NCBI GenBank assembly: GCA_003255025.1
Contig: QANY01009387.1
Span: 930,001-994,000, forward strand
Length of the DNA stretch: 64,000 bases
Source: Datisca glomerata
Taxonomy: Eukaryota; Streptophyta; Magnoliopsida; Cucurbitales; Datiscaceae
Direction: 5' to 3'
The notes under the pieces were generated by a model. It did not search any database. It was not told the DNA's origin and saw nothing but the letters and a program-made list of their open reading frames with translations. The position numbers and the translations under genes are program-made. This document shows positions 11,296 through 22,511 of the stretch, piece after piece (the first letter of the stretch is position 1; every line of letters begins with the position of its first letter).

Positions 11296-12249
11296 GTTGC
11301 CCCTAGTCAAGGACGTGGGTAGCTTTTAATATCTGAGTCGGAAGACTTCATTAACTCAAGCTCTGCGTCCGAGCTATCTAGGCGTGATAAACCTCACCTG
11401 ATCCGGGTAGCTCACGCTCGTGTTTCAAGTTTATCCGTGTTTCGAGATCATTAACCTTTTTTAGGAGTTGGGGTATTAATGGCCCATGGGTGCGCGTAGG
11501 GAGGGGTGAGTAATATTGTCCTGTAAATCTTTACCCATTAGTACGTTGTGTCTATCATTCTATCATTTTTAGTCTTCCAAAATCTTCGCGTTGGTTCCCA
11601 AAAGGGTTGTTCATTGATAGTGGGATGGACTCAACAATTATCTTTGCGATCCCTCTCCTCTTTTCTTTCCTTTTTTATATGCCCGTTAAATGAGCAATTT
11701 CCCCCTTCAAGACCTATAAACGGGCAGTCTTGGTTTTCATTTTCTTCACCGCTACCTTCTCGACAGAGTTGAAATCTTTGTTCACTTTTGTCCCTCCACA
11801 TAATTCCTGACGAAGAACGATAATATTCCCCCTTTTAGGGGCTTATTCTGTTCTGGAGGTTCTCCTTCATGATCTTCCTCATTTTACATGATTGTCGCTT
11901 CCCTCTCTATCACCTCTTAAATGCCGTTCCTCGAAGTCATTCGATGTTCCATTTGTGGTAATTTTTCTACCGTCGATAAGTCTATTCAGCGAAATCCTTA
12001 GCCCGTGCTGGTGGCCTACCCCTGGTGATAAAGACTTTACCCTTAATTAGGGCTTATAATCTGGCAGGTAACTTTCACCTTTGCTTCACGATGAAACACC
12101 TTGACCAGCCGCAACCTATCTCCTTCCTTCGTACCGTCATTTCTTTCGTTCTTTCATCAAATCACTCCATCGATCGTTTGGAGTGAGTCGATGTAATGGG
12201 AGTAGGCTAAGGATGAGGTCATTGTGAATCCGAGGACGGATGTATCCTT

Positions 12250-12480
12250 TATTTCTCCCCCTAAGGGAAAGAGATTGAGGACCCAAGAACGAAGCAACCA
12301 AAGTCCTTGAGACTTTAGAAGAGTTCGAGGAAGCTATGGAGATCCTGTCCCAGATGGGGTGATTGTTTTCCTTCTTCCTGAAGAGGGGCCTCTAAGTTAG
12401 CCTAGAGGGGTCACCCCCTCAATTATGGAGATTTTTGTATCTTTATATGTACTTTGTAGTCCTCTGTTTATTAATTAAAA
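12250..12480 (+). pseudogene. Possible antisense-orientation ORF tail within the gypsy relic
   Basis: The plus strand reads ETLEEFEEAMEILSQMG followed by a stop and a U-rich 3' UTR-like stretch. This hydrophilic helical tail resembles the extra genes that some Tat-lineage elements carry in opposite orientation between pol and the 3' LTR. Only about 20 residues are convincing. No domain can be named and the upstream frames are broken. Confidence 0.2.
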
Positions 12481-13197
12481 TAAACTTCTTTTACCACTGG
12501 CTCTATATCTTTTTATGCCTTTACCTCTCTTGGTGCGAGCATGCCTTGAGTTATTCTTTTTTGGTAGTTGATATTTAATCCGGTCTGGATGAGGCCTAAC
12601 CCTGAGGCGTGTGATTATTTTTGACTTATTATGCCAAGCGTTGTATTCTTACTAGCTTTCATTGACTCGAGCCGCGGGATTTTTTGTGATCCCTAGATAG
12701 AGTGAGCCTTTTAGGATGCTTTTTGGTATACTTGACCTTGTTCAACGGGTTGGCCCCTTCATAGGTCAGGGGTCTTATAGACATGTCGTGACCTTTATAA
12801 AGCCTTCAAATGTGCTCCTATTTAGGAGATTTGGTCAAGTGAATCTTCCTTACATTGAGGCTTTGCCCTTTTTATGTTTAGTCGAGCATACCTTCTTCTA
12901 GTTTAGCTTTTCCTTGGTCTGGTGGTCTAGAATACAAGTTGAATTCCTTTGGTTCTTGGCTAGAGGGCCTTTCTTTTATCACCTGTCCATGCGTTTTTAC
13001 TTTGGATTAATCCTTGAGCTGAAGCGCTCATCAAATGACCTTATCCTTGTCTTCTGAGCTATAATCCTCTTAGCCCCCCAATTAAGGATATCCTATAGTG
13101 CTCGGTCTATATCCTTGTCCTAGTGTCGAGATTGCCTTGGATGAGGCTTTCCCTTAAGCTTATCAGATGGGCATGAGTGCTCGACGGTCATCCCTTT

Positions 13198-14005
13198 CCT
13201 TGTTGTTTAGCCAGGCGTGCCTGCTATAGCTAGATCCTCAATCCCATTTGTGAGCTGAGTGCTTGGCATACATCACTTGTTGATATCTGGCTAGGCGCTG
13301 CTTTGGCTTGATCATTTGATCCCGTCTAAGAGCTGAGATGCTCGACAAATACATCACTTGTCGATTATCTAGCCAGGCATGCCTGCTTTGGCTAGATCAT
13401 TGATCCCGTCTGCGAGTTGAGGTGCTCAACAAACATCATTTTTCGATATCTAACCTGGTGTGCTTGCTCTAGCTAGATCATTGACCCCGTCTGTGAGCTG
13501 AGGTGCTCGACATACATCACGTTTTGATATCTAACCAAGCGAGCCTACTTTGGCTAGATCCTTGATCTCATATGCGAGATGAGGTGCTCGGTAGAAATCA
13601 CTTGTCGATTATCTAGCAAAACGTGCCTGCTCAAGCTAGGCCATTGATCCCGTTTGTGAACTTAGGTACTCAACAAACATCACTTATTAATATTTAGCCA
13701 GCGCGTGCCAGCTTTGGCTAGATCTTTGATCTTGCCTGTGAGCTGAGGTGCTCGGCAGGCATCACTTGTCGATTATCTAGCTAGGCATGCTATATCTGGT
13801 TAGATCATTGATCCCGTCTTCAAGCTGACGTGCTCGACAGACATCACTTGTCGCTTATCCAGCCAAGCATGCGTGCTCTAACTAGATCCTTGATCTTGTT
13901 TTCGAGCTGATGTGCTCGACAGACATCACTTATCGGTTATCTAGCCAGGTGTGCTTGCTCTAGCTAGATCCCATTTACGAGCTGATGTGCTCGACGTACA
14001 TAACT
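13198..14005. repeat. 82-bp minisatellite, about 10 diverged copies
   Basis: The phrase cacttgtcgattatctagcc recurs at 13355, 13437, 13518, 13599, 13681, 13763, 13845 and 13927, with steps of 81-82 bp. Each unit continues with gctagatc.ttgatcccgt, then gagctgaggtgctcga. The copies are clearly homologous but each carries many substitutions, so this is an old, non-homogenised array. It lies in what should be the 3' untranslated region of the gypsy relic. Confidence 0.95.
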
Positions 14006-14185
14006 TTTTATTTAATCCCGATTGGAGGGCTAGAGCACTTCCCAAGTCATCACCTTTTTTAATCCCAACTGGAGGGTTAGAGCATGTCCACAGTCATCGT
14101 TTTTTGTTTAATCCCGACTAAAGGGTTAGAGCACATCCCCAGTCATCAATTTTTGTTTAATCCCGATTAGTGGGTTAGAACACAT
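14006..14185. repeat. About 52-bp tandem repeat, 4 copies
   Basis: Units read tttaatcccga.t.gagggttagagca then a cagtcatc word, starting near 14012, 14068, 14116 and 14157. The array directly follows the 82-bp array and has an unrelated unit, so two separate minisatellites formed side by side. Confidence 0.88.
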
Positions 14186-14367
14186 TCTATGTAATTTTAC
14201 GAGTAACCTTGTATTTAATTATGAGTTCAATTATTTATTATTGCGTTAAATTGTTACGACAATTTGATTTTATGATTGGAAATAATTAATTAAATTATTA
14301 TGATTATTAGTAAGGATTTTTAAAGATGTGAAATTTTCTATGATGGTCATTGACTTGGGATATAAAT

Positions 14368-14480
14368 AACTACTCGAACCCTTCAAGTAATCACCTACTA
14401 TTATGTTGCTCGCTGATAAAAAAAATTACTTGAAGAGTTGAAGTAGTCATAAACAACTACTTGAACTCTACAAGTGGTTA
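14368..14480. repeat. Three copies of a palindromic ACTTGAACCCTTCAAGT-like motif
   Basis: Imperfect palindromes around acttgaa..ttcaagt occur near 14369, 14425 and 14455. The same motif forms two 31-bp-period arrays inside the CACTA element at 53420-53534 and 54108-54222. Here it lies in AT-rich DNA about 360-470 bp upstream of the SDA1 start codon. Confidence 0.75.
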
Positions 14481-14839
14481 CCTTCAAGAATATTAAATTG
14501 ATTTAATATATTCATTGAAAATGTAAGAGAGATGATGAGAGAGAGAGAAATTATAAGTGATTGATTTAATTTAGTAAACTAAGAGTATAGTATTCTGATA
14601 TTGGAGAAAGACGTACAATTTTACTCATCAAACTTGAAAAGGGTATAATTTTACAAATTACGTAGGTTGTTAAAATCGGTTTTTCCCCTTAGGGTATCAA
14701 AGTTCTCTTCTCGCACTAATATGCCGGTGGATTCCCGGCAAATAACGCCCCCACCGCTTCCAAGGGTTTTGCAGGGGCTTCTCTCTTGACGTTGATTCAA
14801 AATCTCAACCTAACACTCGTAGTTACTGAGAATCTTTCT

Positions 14840-17800
14840 ATGAATTCTCACCGTGGTTCTAGCGGCCGCTCGCAGGAGCTTCTATCCGCGTCGGGTCGGA
14901 GTTCCGAGAAGCTGAGCCTTCCATATCTCCAATCCAAGATGAAGTGCGACCCAGAAGGGTATGAGTACGAGCTTATCAAACTGTACAACAAGTTTAATTC
15001 CTCTCTGGAGATCTTTCAGAATCAAGTTTTTCAAAACTCCTCCATTAGTGGAATTGATAGCGACCCGACTGCTGCCAAGGACCTTGGTGATTTTGCATTG
15101 TTTTTGGCTCACGTTACACCCTTTTACCCTAAGCATCTTTCCGAATTCCCGAAACAGCTTGCTGGATTGCTCCGTTCTTCTGCGAAGTCGTTGCCTTCGG
15201 GCCTGCGGTGCCACATAGTTCGGGCTCTTATTCTTCTGCTTAACAGAAAGGTATTTAGCTGACCTTGAATCACTTCTGTTGTTTATACTCCTTTTTGTTC
15301 ACGAACTACTTGACACTTCTGAGAGAATTTAGTGAATTGGCTATTTGGAAGAGAAAAATGAAAAATGAAAGTTTATCAATGAATTCTAGAAGGCAGAGGC
15401 ACCTACGTAATATTCAATGCGCTAGCTACCTAAACTTTCAAGTTTTTAGTTATCTGGAAATCAGAATATACAATTTTATAATTCAGAGTTTTATGCTTCT
15501 AAGTATCTCTCTCCTTTTACCCGTACTCAAATGGATTACTTCTGATCAATTTTACTGTTGATTTGACATGTTTTGTTCATTAGATGGCTGATATTGGAGA
15601 AAATCTGGAGTTGTTCATGGAACTTCAGACCTTAGGTGATCGGGCATTAAGAAAACTTGCATTTTCTCATATTGTTCATAGTATCAGACGAATGAATCAC
15701 AAGCATAAGAATGAAGCTAAAAATCGAGCACTTCAATACATCTTGTTTGCGATGTTACAGGTATGAAGTACTCACATTGTAGCTCAATGAGCTCTTCCAC
15801 GAAGCCTTTAAAAAATTACTTGAATCTTGATTTTTTTGACAGCAAGAGGATGAAGTAAAAGCAAAGAGATCACTTGTAACACTGTGTGAATTACATCGCA
15901 GAAGAGTGTGGTTTGATGATAGAACGGCGAATGCAATTTGTACGGCATGTTTTCATCCATCATCAAGGTATGTAATTTTTTGGTATGGTTGCCATACTAT
16001 TTTCAAATATATTATTGAGATTACGACTCGCTTAAATTCTGTTTTCAGGATTATGATCGCTGCTCTATCATTTCTTCTTGATTACGAGAAGATTGAAGAT
16101 GATGATAGTGATGCGTCAAGTAGTGAGGATGACTTGGATCCTCAAACACCTCATGTTGTTCTTAGTAGGGAAGCTATGTATAAGGTAGGTTCCATGGTCC
16201 AATTATAATGGATTAACTACTGGGTCACCTGAATGTTTTCATAACTAATGTCAGTCAAACTAGATGACCTAAATTTGCACATGACAAAGTTATCAGCTTT
16301 CTAATGTCATTGAACTCTTCTGTAAGGTGGATATTTTGTCTTAGTTGAATAGGTTCCACATACAAGATGGTCTGTGAGGATTTGAAGTCTTCTTCATTGA
16401 TCCATGAGCTAGAAGTGCCGAATGAAATTTAAGGTCTACACATGGTTAACCTGTAATCTTTACCTTTTGGATTCTTTAGGCTCAGCACAAAGGTACAGTT
16501 GCTAGCAAGAAGAAAAAGAAAGCAAAACTGCAGCGTGCCATTCGTAGCATGAAAAAGCACCAGCGCTTGTCGTCAGAAAAAAGCACTACAAATTATTATT
16601 CACCACTTAACCATCTGAAAGATTCACAGGTTTGTCGTGACTCCTGACTCAGTTTCTATATTTTTGTTTCTGTTACGCTGTCATTACATTCTATCTGTTT
16701 AATGGAGACTTACAAATCCCTTTCCTGTAGGGATTTGCTGAGAAGCTGTTCTCTCGCCTCCAAAACTGCAATGAAAGATTTGAGGTGAATGCACTTTACT
16801 GGTTTACTTTAGCCATGTTTGCCTTCTCTTTTTGCTAATATATAGACAACTTAATATCGCGTAGCCTCATGATGTGGCTTAAAATGATTTGGATAATTAA
16901 AGAGTTAAGTTTAAAATTGACATAAGAATTATGGTCTAGAGAGAAATTTTTCTGCAGGACAAAATTAGTGCACGATGAAAAGTGTTACATTTACCAAAAA
17001 TTATATATAAGGGTTGTTATAGTCTATTATATAATTGTACTACATATATGTTTGTATACAAGAGATATTGTGCAGATAAGAAGACAAAAAAACCGTATAC
17101 TTTAATTATGTTTTAAATATTGCTCGGTCTCCATTTTTTTAATTTGTCTTTGGGTATGTACAGCTAAATGTTTCAAGAATATTTCCCCTTTTTTAGTAAT
17201 GCTGATTGGATGGCTGTGTGCGTGATTATAGTCCTTTAGGCGTTTGGTTGGAATGCTTATCCACCGGATCTTTTTGGACATTTTACACATTAATACCAAC
17301 CTTGTTTATATGTACATGTATACTTATAATATGCGTGTGTGTGTTTGCATATATATAATTGCTCAGTCTTTAAATGCTTTTCAATTTCAGATTCCAAATT
17401 AATTTGAAGTCTTGTTGCAACAACATTCGGTTGCTCAACCAACTTGGACTTTTGTCACAATTGCATTCTTATTTCTGTCTTAGTTGATTCCCATCACACT
17501 CAAATGGAGTATTCTAGTTCAATGATTAATGACGTCTTTCTGCTTATTTTGATAAAAAAAAGAAAAAAAAATCTTCTTTTGTCTGTAGTCAGTATGCGAA
17601 AGGAAATAAATAGTACATTGTTGTTACCTAACTTCTTTGCTTGCTTGTGATACTGCAGAGAAATGTTGCCTGGTTACTAATTTTTGAATTATCAGGTTAA
17701 GATGATGATGCTGAAAGTAGTTGCTAGAACTGTTGGCCTTCATCGATTGATTTTGTTAAATTTTTACCCTTTCCTCCAGAAATATGTTCAGGTATGCACT

Positions 17801-20800
17801 AACTAATTAATTGGATTCTATAAAGATAAGCACATAATGATTAATTGAATATACCTGCATTTGCAGCCCCATCAACGTGATGTGACCAATTTACTTGCTG
17901 CAGCAGTTCAAGCCTGCCATGATATGGTATGCTGAGCGATCTTTTGGTTAATTGTATTTCTTTGAACTTCCATATTTCCTATCATTGACTTAAGCAACAA
18001 TGTTGGACTCAGGTTCCCCCTGATGCAGTCGAACCTTTGTTCAAGCAAATAGTAAATCAATTTGTACATGATCGATCACGTCCAGAGGTTTTGCTTAAGA
18101 GATCCGTCTGTTCGTTTTTTCGTCCTCCTACCTCCGATTATAACTTTCATTTTACTTTTGCCAGGCCATTGCTGTTGGACTGAATGTAATAAGGGAGTTA
18201 TGTTTACGAATGCCCTTGGTAAGTATCTGTATATTCCAGTTGCATTCAAATCTGGTCTGCTATACTAAATTTACAATAAAATTGTTTAACCTGCTATTTT
18301 TAAGGGTATCTGTTTTATGCTGTCCAGAAATTTCTTTATAAATTTTAAAACTAATAAGTTCGCTTCTCTGATCATGTGTCATATCTATTTTCCCCTTGTC
18401 CTTGGTAATATCAATTAAATTTTAAACCTTCTCTATTTTGTTCAGTTTTTCTTTATTTTATGTACGGGTTTTCTTTCTGAATCTGGTGGGGGTATTCATT
18501 TTTATAAGCCAACCAGTGACCGGTACTCTTAAGTCTTCACACTTTATATCACCAAACTGTACTCCTTTGATGTCTTCCATTCACATTTAGACATTCACGA
18601 TTATATTTGCAAACTGTTTATACTGATATTTTTTCGGGAACAAGATGATGACGGAAGATTTGCTGCAAGATCTTGCTTTATACAAGAAATCACATGAGAA
18701 GGCAATTTCACTGGCAGCACGTTCACTTATTGGATTATTTAGAGAGGTAATAATTGACATTTACATCTTCCCTGTAGATTTTCTTGTCTTTGGGCGGGTG
18801 TAATTTGGAATGTCCTTGTTCTTTTCTGCATCTGTCTATATGCGCACTGATAAATTTGGGTGGCCTGAACATTTCTTTGTATGTAGGTTTGTCCGTCACT
18901 GCTGGTTAAGAAGGACCGGGGACGCCCTACGGATCCAAAGGCAAAACCAAAAGCATATGGAGAAGTCAGTGTAGCCAGCGATGTTCCTGGTGCTGAGTTA
19001 TTGCGAGATGAGAATGTTGAGTTGAATGAGGACAATACTGATGAGTCCACGTTCAGTAGTGATGATGATAATGATGAGCTTGGTGCAGCTGATGATAGGG
19101 AAGATCAGATAGACAGTGACGATGGTAGTGGTGAAGATGATGAATTAGTGAAAGACAATGTGGTAGCTGATGATGAAGATGAAAATTCTACTACTGATGA
19201 TGATGATGATGATGATGTCAGCGATATCAGTGATGACGATGAAGATGAAGAGGAGATAGAAGATGATGAAAATGATGAGAATGATGAGGAACATGAGGAT
19301 GAAGTAGATGCCTATAGTTCTGATATGGACAATGAGGATGATCTTATGGATGGCGGCACTAGATTAAAATATTCAAAAGTGAAAAAGAGGAAGTTTCCTG
19401 ATTTTAATGGACAAATTGTTGCTGCTGATACAAGCCTTCGGGCGCTTAAAAGATTGGCTGGAGAATCAATGGGGCATGCATCACCAGAGACAGCAGATGG
19501 TATTCTTTCTAATGAAGACTTCCAAAAGATCAAGGAACTAAAGGTATGTTAATAATTATGCTAACCAAATTTGTTACCTTTTAAAATGGTCGAATGGGTA
19601 CATTTATCCTGTTGTCCCACTTTTTTTTTTTGACTCATGGACTTATACGCTTATACATTAACCATTGGACGATGTTATGTCATATCATTAGGCAAACAAA
19701 GAAGCAAAAGTTGCTCTGACTCAACATGGGCTGATAAGAAAGGGTTCAGATTCAAAGTCAACAGTAATTAAGATCCCAAGTTCTGATCAACTGAGTATGA
19801 AGCGAGTGGATCCTAGCAGACTTGAAGTAAGGACTTCAATTTTATTGGACGGATTAAAAGTCATTAATTTCCTCGTAAATGACGGTTTTGCAAAAAAAAA
19901 TTTAATTTTCACTTGGAAAAGATTATTTTCTAGTTAAACTGTGAGCTGTTTATAAGGTTGTCAAATTCAGATTGTTTTATAATGTCAAATACAACATGCG
20001 TGTTTGTGTTTGAATTCCACTCTGCTCCACTTCAAAAAAAATCAGGCTGCTGAAGCGTGAGTCAAGTTTTCCACATCGGTACTTTGATAAGTTTAGTTGC
20101 ACTATTTAAGCATTACCCATGTCAACAAAAGTTTGACCTTTTTGTTAGGGTGTGTATTGTAAGGCTTCATTTGGTGGCTCTGTTTATCGTCGTATGCGTG
20201 TGTGTTTTTGAATTTCACTCTGCTTCAGTTAAAAAAAAGAGTACAGTACAATATGATTACAAGAAGATTTTCTTCAACCTGATACGTTTTCTGAGGTTGA
20301 GAATTTCTTCCCCAAACTGTTGATCTATTTTTTTTTCTCTTTTCTTTTCCATAATATTTCTTGATTAATTATTTGCTGATAAAAAATGGCGGTCTTACTC
20401 TGTTCAAAGCTGTTTTCTTCTTTATTCTACTGCGTTCTTTTTTTCTTCTCCTTCATACTTTCCTATCTCAATTAGGGGTGTAAGAAAAACAGCTGAAACC
20501 GACGGAACCGGACCGAAGCGGTTCGGTTCGGTCTGTGGTTTTTATGAAGAAACCGCACCAAACCGGACCGAACCACATATTCCATATATAAAGAGATTTT
20601 CACAATACTTTAACCCTAATCCATAAACATTTTCACCACTTCCTCACTCTCTCTCTCAAACTCATTTGTATTTTGTTTTTTCAGTTTGTATTTTGTTTTT
20701 TTGTCATATGAATTTTCTGATGCTTATGAGGATTTTATTGTTTTCTGAATGTATTATAATCTATTAATAGAACTTTGGATTAAAATGATCTCAATTCTTT

Positions 20801-21704
20801 CTTTTCTGTTTCCACATGAAAATTTACGTTTTTAGGAAATTGTTCAAAATAAGACTTGTTTGTTTTCAATAGAACTTATTCTGTTTATTTTACCGGTTTG
20901 AACTTGTTCGGTGCAGTTTAGAAAAAAAATTGACGGTTCGGTACGGCGCGGTTTCTTCATTCTGACCGGTTCGGCTTGGTTCTTATTTTTAATAAACCGC
21001 ATTTGCGGTTCAGTTCTTTAAAACACTCGGAACCGCACCGAACCGAACCGCTTACACCCCTAATCTCAATGAAGGTCTACTTAAATATTCATTTCCATGT
21101 GAAGATATCCAAAAAAAAATGACAAGTTTTGATATTGTATGGATTTGCTAGGCTCATGTTCGGAAGAAGCTAAGCAAGGAGGAAAGATTGGCTTTGGTGA
21201 GAGCAGGTAGGGAGGAAAGGGGGAAGTACCAGGCTCGAGCTGCCGTTAAACAGAAGAAGGTGTGCATCATTTTACTATGTACCCCACCCCCCAACCCCCA
21301 CCCCCAAAATCTTAGTCATTCGCAACGATTATCCTCATTGTTCTATGCACAATCACTAGTGGAGTGAATTTTGTGCACTGGTTATTGGGTTAATCTCTTA
21401 TCTGTGATCGTAATGACTTGTACTGGCTTTCGCTATATGTCGTATTATTCGATTTTGCGTTAGGTAGTAAAACTTTTTTCCCAAATCTCGGCTAACACGC
21501 TAAGAGGATTTGTTTTCCTGATTGCTCAAACATGTTATGTTATATTATTGGCAGACTGGAGGTTTGAGTAATAGGCAGAAGGAACACAAGAAGGCTATGC
21601 CATCTGCTGCAAAGAAAGCAAAGATAGCAAGATCTCGACTCGAGAAAAGAAAAAGAGATAACCGTTCGGGCAAACAGTTCAGGGGAAAGAAAGCCTGGAA
21701 ATAA
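14840..21704 (+). CDS. SDA1: SDA1-family 60S ribosome biogenesis protein, 15 exons
   Basis: Predicted 829-aa protein. Exons: 14840-15250, 15584-15760, 15843-15967, 16049-16184, 16480-16629, 16731-16784, 17696-17791, 17867-17926, 18013-18087, 18165-18218, 18645-18746, 18887-19543, 19692-19826, 21152-21259, 21555-21704. All introns are GT..AG and the frame stays open throughout. The N-terminal half is the helical SDA1/NUC130-type region (LPYLQSKMKCDPEGYE, DLGDFALFLAHVTPFYPKHL). Residues about 520-630 are a long Asp/Glu tract. The tail is Lys/Arg-rich (SNRQKEHKKAMPSAAKKAK), typical for nucleolar targeting. Yeast Sda1 is needed for 60S subunit maturation and export, and that role is inferred here. 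I chose the ATG at 14840 because the frame upstream has no earlier ATG. Intron 13 (1325 bp) holds a hAT-type insertion. The length fits the plant family (about 800 aa). Confidence 0.95.
20473..21062. mobile_element. Non-autonomous hAT-type element (MITE) in SDA1 intron 13
   Basis: A 590-bp element with perfect terminal inverted repeats (taggggtgtaag at the left, cttacacccct plus a at the right) and an exact 8-bp target duplication atctcaat (20465-20472 and 21063-21070). The 8-bp duplication points to a hAT-type transposase. The ends are rich in ggttcggttcggt / aaccgaaccg words that form longer subterminal inverted repeats. It has no coding capacity. It lies well inside the intron, about 90 bp before the acceptor of exon 14, so splicing is probably not disrupted. 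Confidence 0.93.
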
Positions 21705-22175
21705 TCAGAATCATATTTCTTCCCATCAATCAATCAATTTTGCCCTTCCCCTCCATTTAAGGCAATCCTAGGATTTTATAATTATCATAAGAGTTATTTT
21801 CCGCTTATATGTAATCTCCATATTTATATGGCTCCACGCTTAACAACTGTGTAATCATTTTGAAAGATCAATCAACGTTTTAAGTTTTGTGTTGAAGAAC
21901 GGAAAGGTGCTCTTTCCAGAATCATAGATGGATTTTCATGGACTGATATATTATTATGAATATTTGCTGAATTACAAATGCAAAATTATTTACAGAAGAG
22001 TACCAGTGGAGAAGGGACTATACCAATCTATTATCTTTATTAAGAATTTAATTGTACTTTGCCAGTGCTTGAATGGTAAAATCTTGAAAGAAGAAAGACA
22101 AGTACAAAGAGGCGTTTAAAGAAGTAATAAATAGAACGTTTAATTACATCCTTCAAGTTTCTTTTACATGCAGCT
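21705..22175. other. Shared 3' intergenic gap between convergent SDA1 and BCP1-like genes
   Basis: This 471-bp AT-rich gap must hold the 3' UTRs and poly(A) sites of both genes, which run toward each other. No independent feature is seen. Confidence 0.6.
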
Positions 22176-22511
22176 TTAAAAGAACAAGCTGGTGACTGCA
22201 GCAATGGCTGCTGTTCCAGCGATGGCAGAGACATCAAGGGCTATGGCACCGCTATTGGGAGCTTCAGCAGAAGGGCCAAAAGCTCCACCACTCACAGGTC
22301 CACCAACAGGACCTTCAACGACATCGTCACCACTGGGTGCGCCTGCCTCATCAGTGTTGCCAATCTCATTGTCGGAGCCAGGTGCCAAGAGAGCTCCTTC
22401 AATATCACCATTATCAACCGAGCTCTGAGGAGCACCAGCTGGAGCCTGCGCACAAGAAAACCCAACAATGGCAAAAAAGATGAGTGCAAGAAACACAAGC
22501 TGGCGTGCCAT
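22176..22511 (-). CDS. BCP1-like small secreted, GPI-anchored AGP-type protein
   Basis: 111 aa in a single exon, start ATG at 22511-22509. Residues 1-21 (MARQLVFLALIFFAIVGFSCA) are a signal peptide. The mature part begins QAPAGAPQSS and is rich in Ala, Gly, Pro, Ser and Asp/Glu, with the conserved core GDDVVEGPVGGP. The last about 20 residues are hydrophobic (SAIAGTAAIAAVTSLFF), preceded by small residues, which fits a GPI-anchor signal. This layout matches the plant BCP1 (anther-specific)/AGP-like peptide family, whose members sit at the plasma membrane or cell wall. The in-frame codons upstream to 22601 are likely 5' leader, since the signal peptide begins at MARQ. The plus-strand frame 22192-22428 is its antisense shadow. 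Confidence 0.8.
   Translation of the reverse strand: MARQLVFLALIFFAIVGFSCAQAPAGAPQSSVDNGDIEGALLAPGSDNEIGNTDEAGAPSGDDVVEGPVGGPVSGGAFGPSAEAPNSGAIALDVSAIAGTAAIAAVTSLFF

Larger units (their letters stand above)
10741..14185 (-). mobile_element. Ty3/gypsy (Tat-like) relic: one LTR plus 3' non-coding region
   Basis: An LTR-like block (10741-11295) is followed by about 2.9 kb without an intact gene that ends in two tandem arrays. The junction after the LTR reads taaca|gttgccccta, very like ctaca|atttgcccac beside the left LTR of the 24311-31180 element. On the minus strand this is a purine-rich aggggcaac tract before the 3' LTR. Tandem arrays between pol and the 3' LTR are well known in the Tat lineage of plant gypsy elements. 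No pol or second LTR is present, so the rest has been lost. Confidence 0.6.

Noticed and set aside
13198..14185. CRISPR-like regular repeats
   Set aside because: The units are contiguous 82-bp and 52-bp tandem copies without spacers, in a plant chromosome.
14882..15214. Minus-strand 110-codon frame
   Set aside because: Antisense to SDA1 exon 1.
18739..19050. Minus-strand 103-codon frame rich in Ser/Thr
   Set aside because: Antisense to SDA1 exon 12 and the preceding intron.
22192..22428. Plus-strand Ala/Pro-rich 78-codon frame
   Set aside because: Antisense to the BCP1-like gene, which has a signal peptide and GPI tail on the minus strand.
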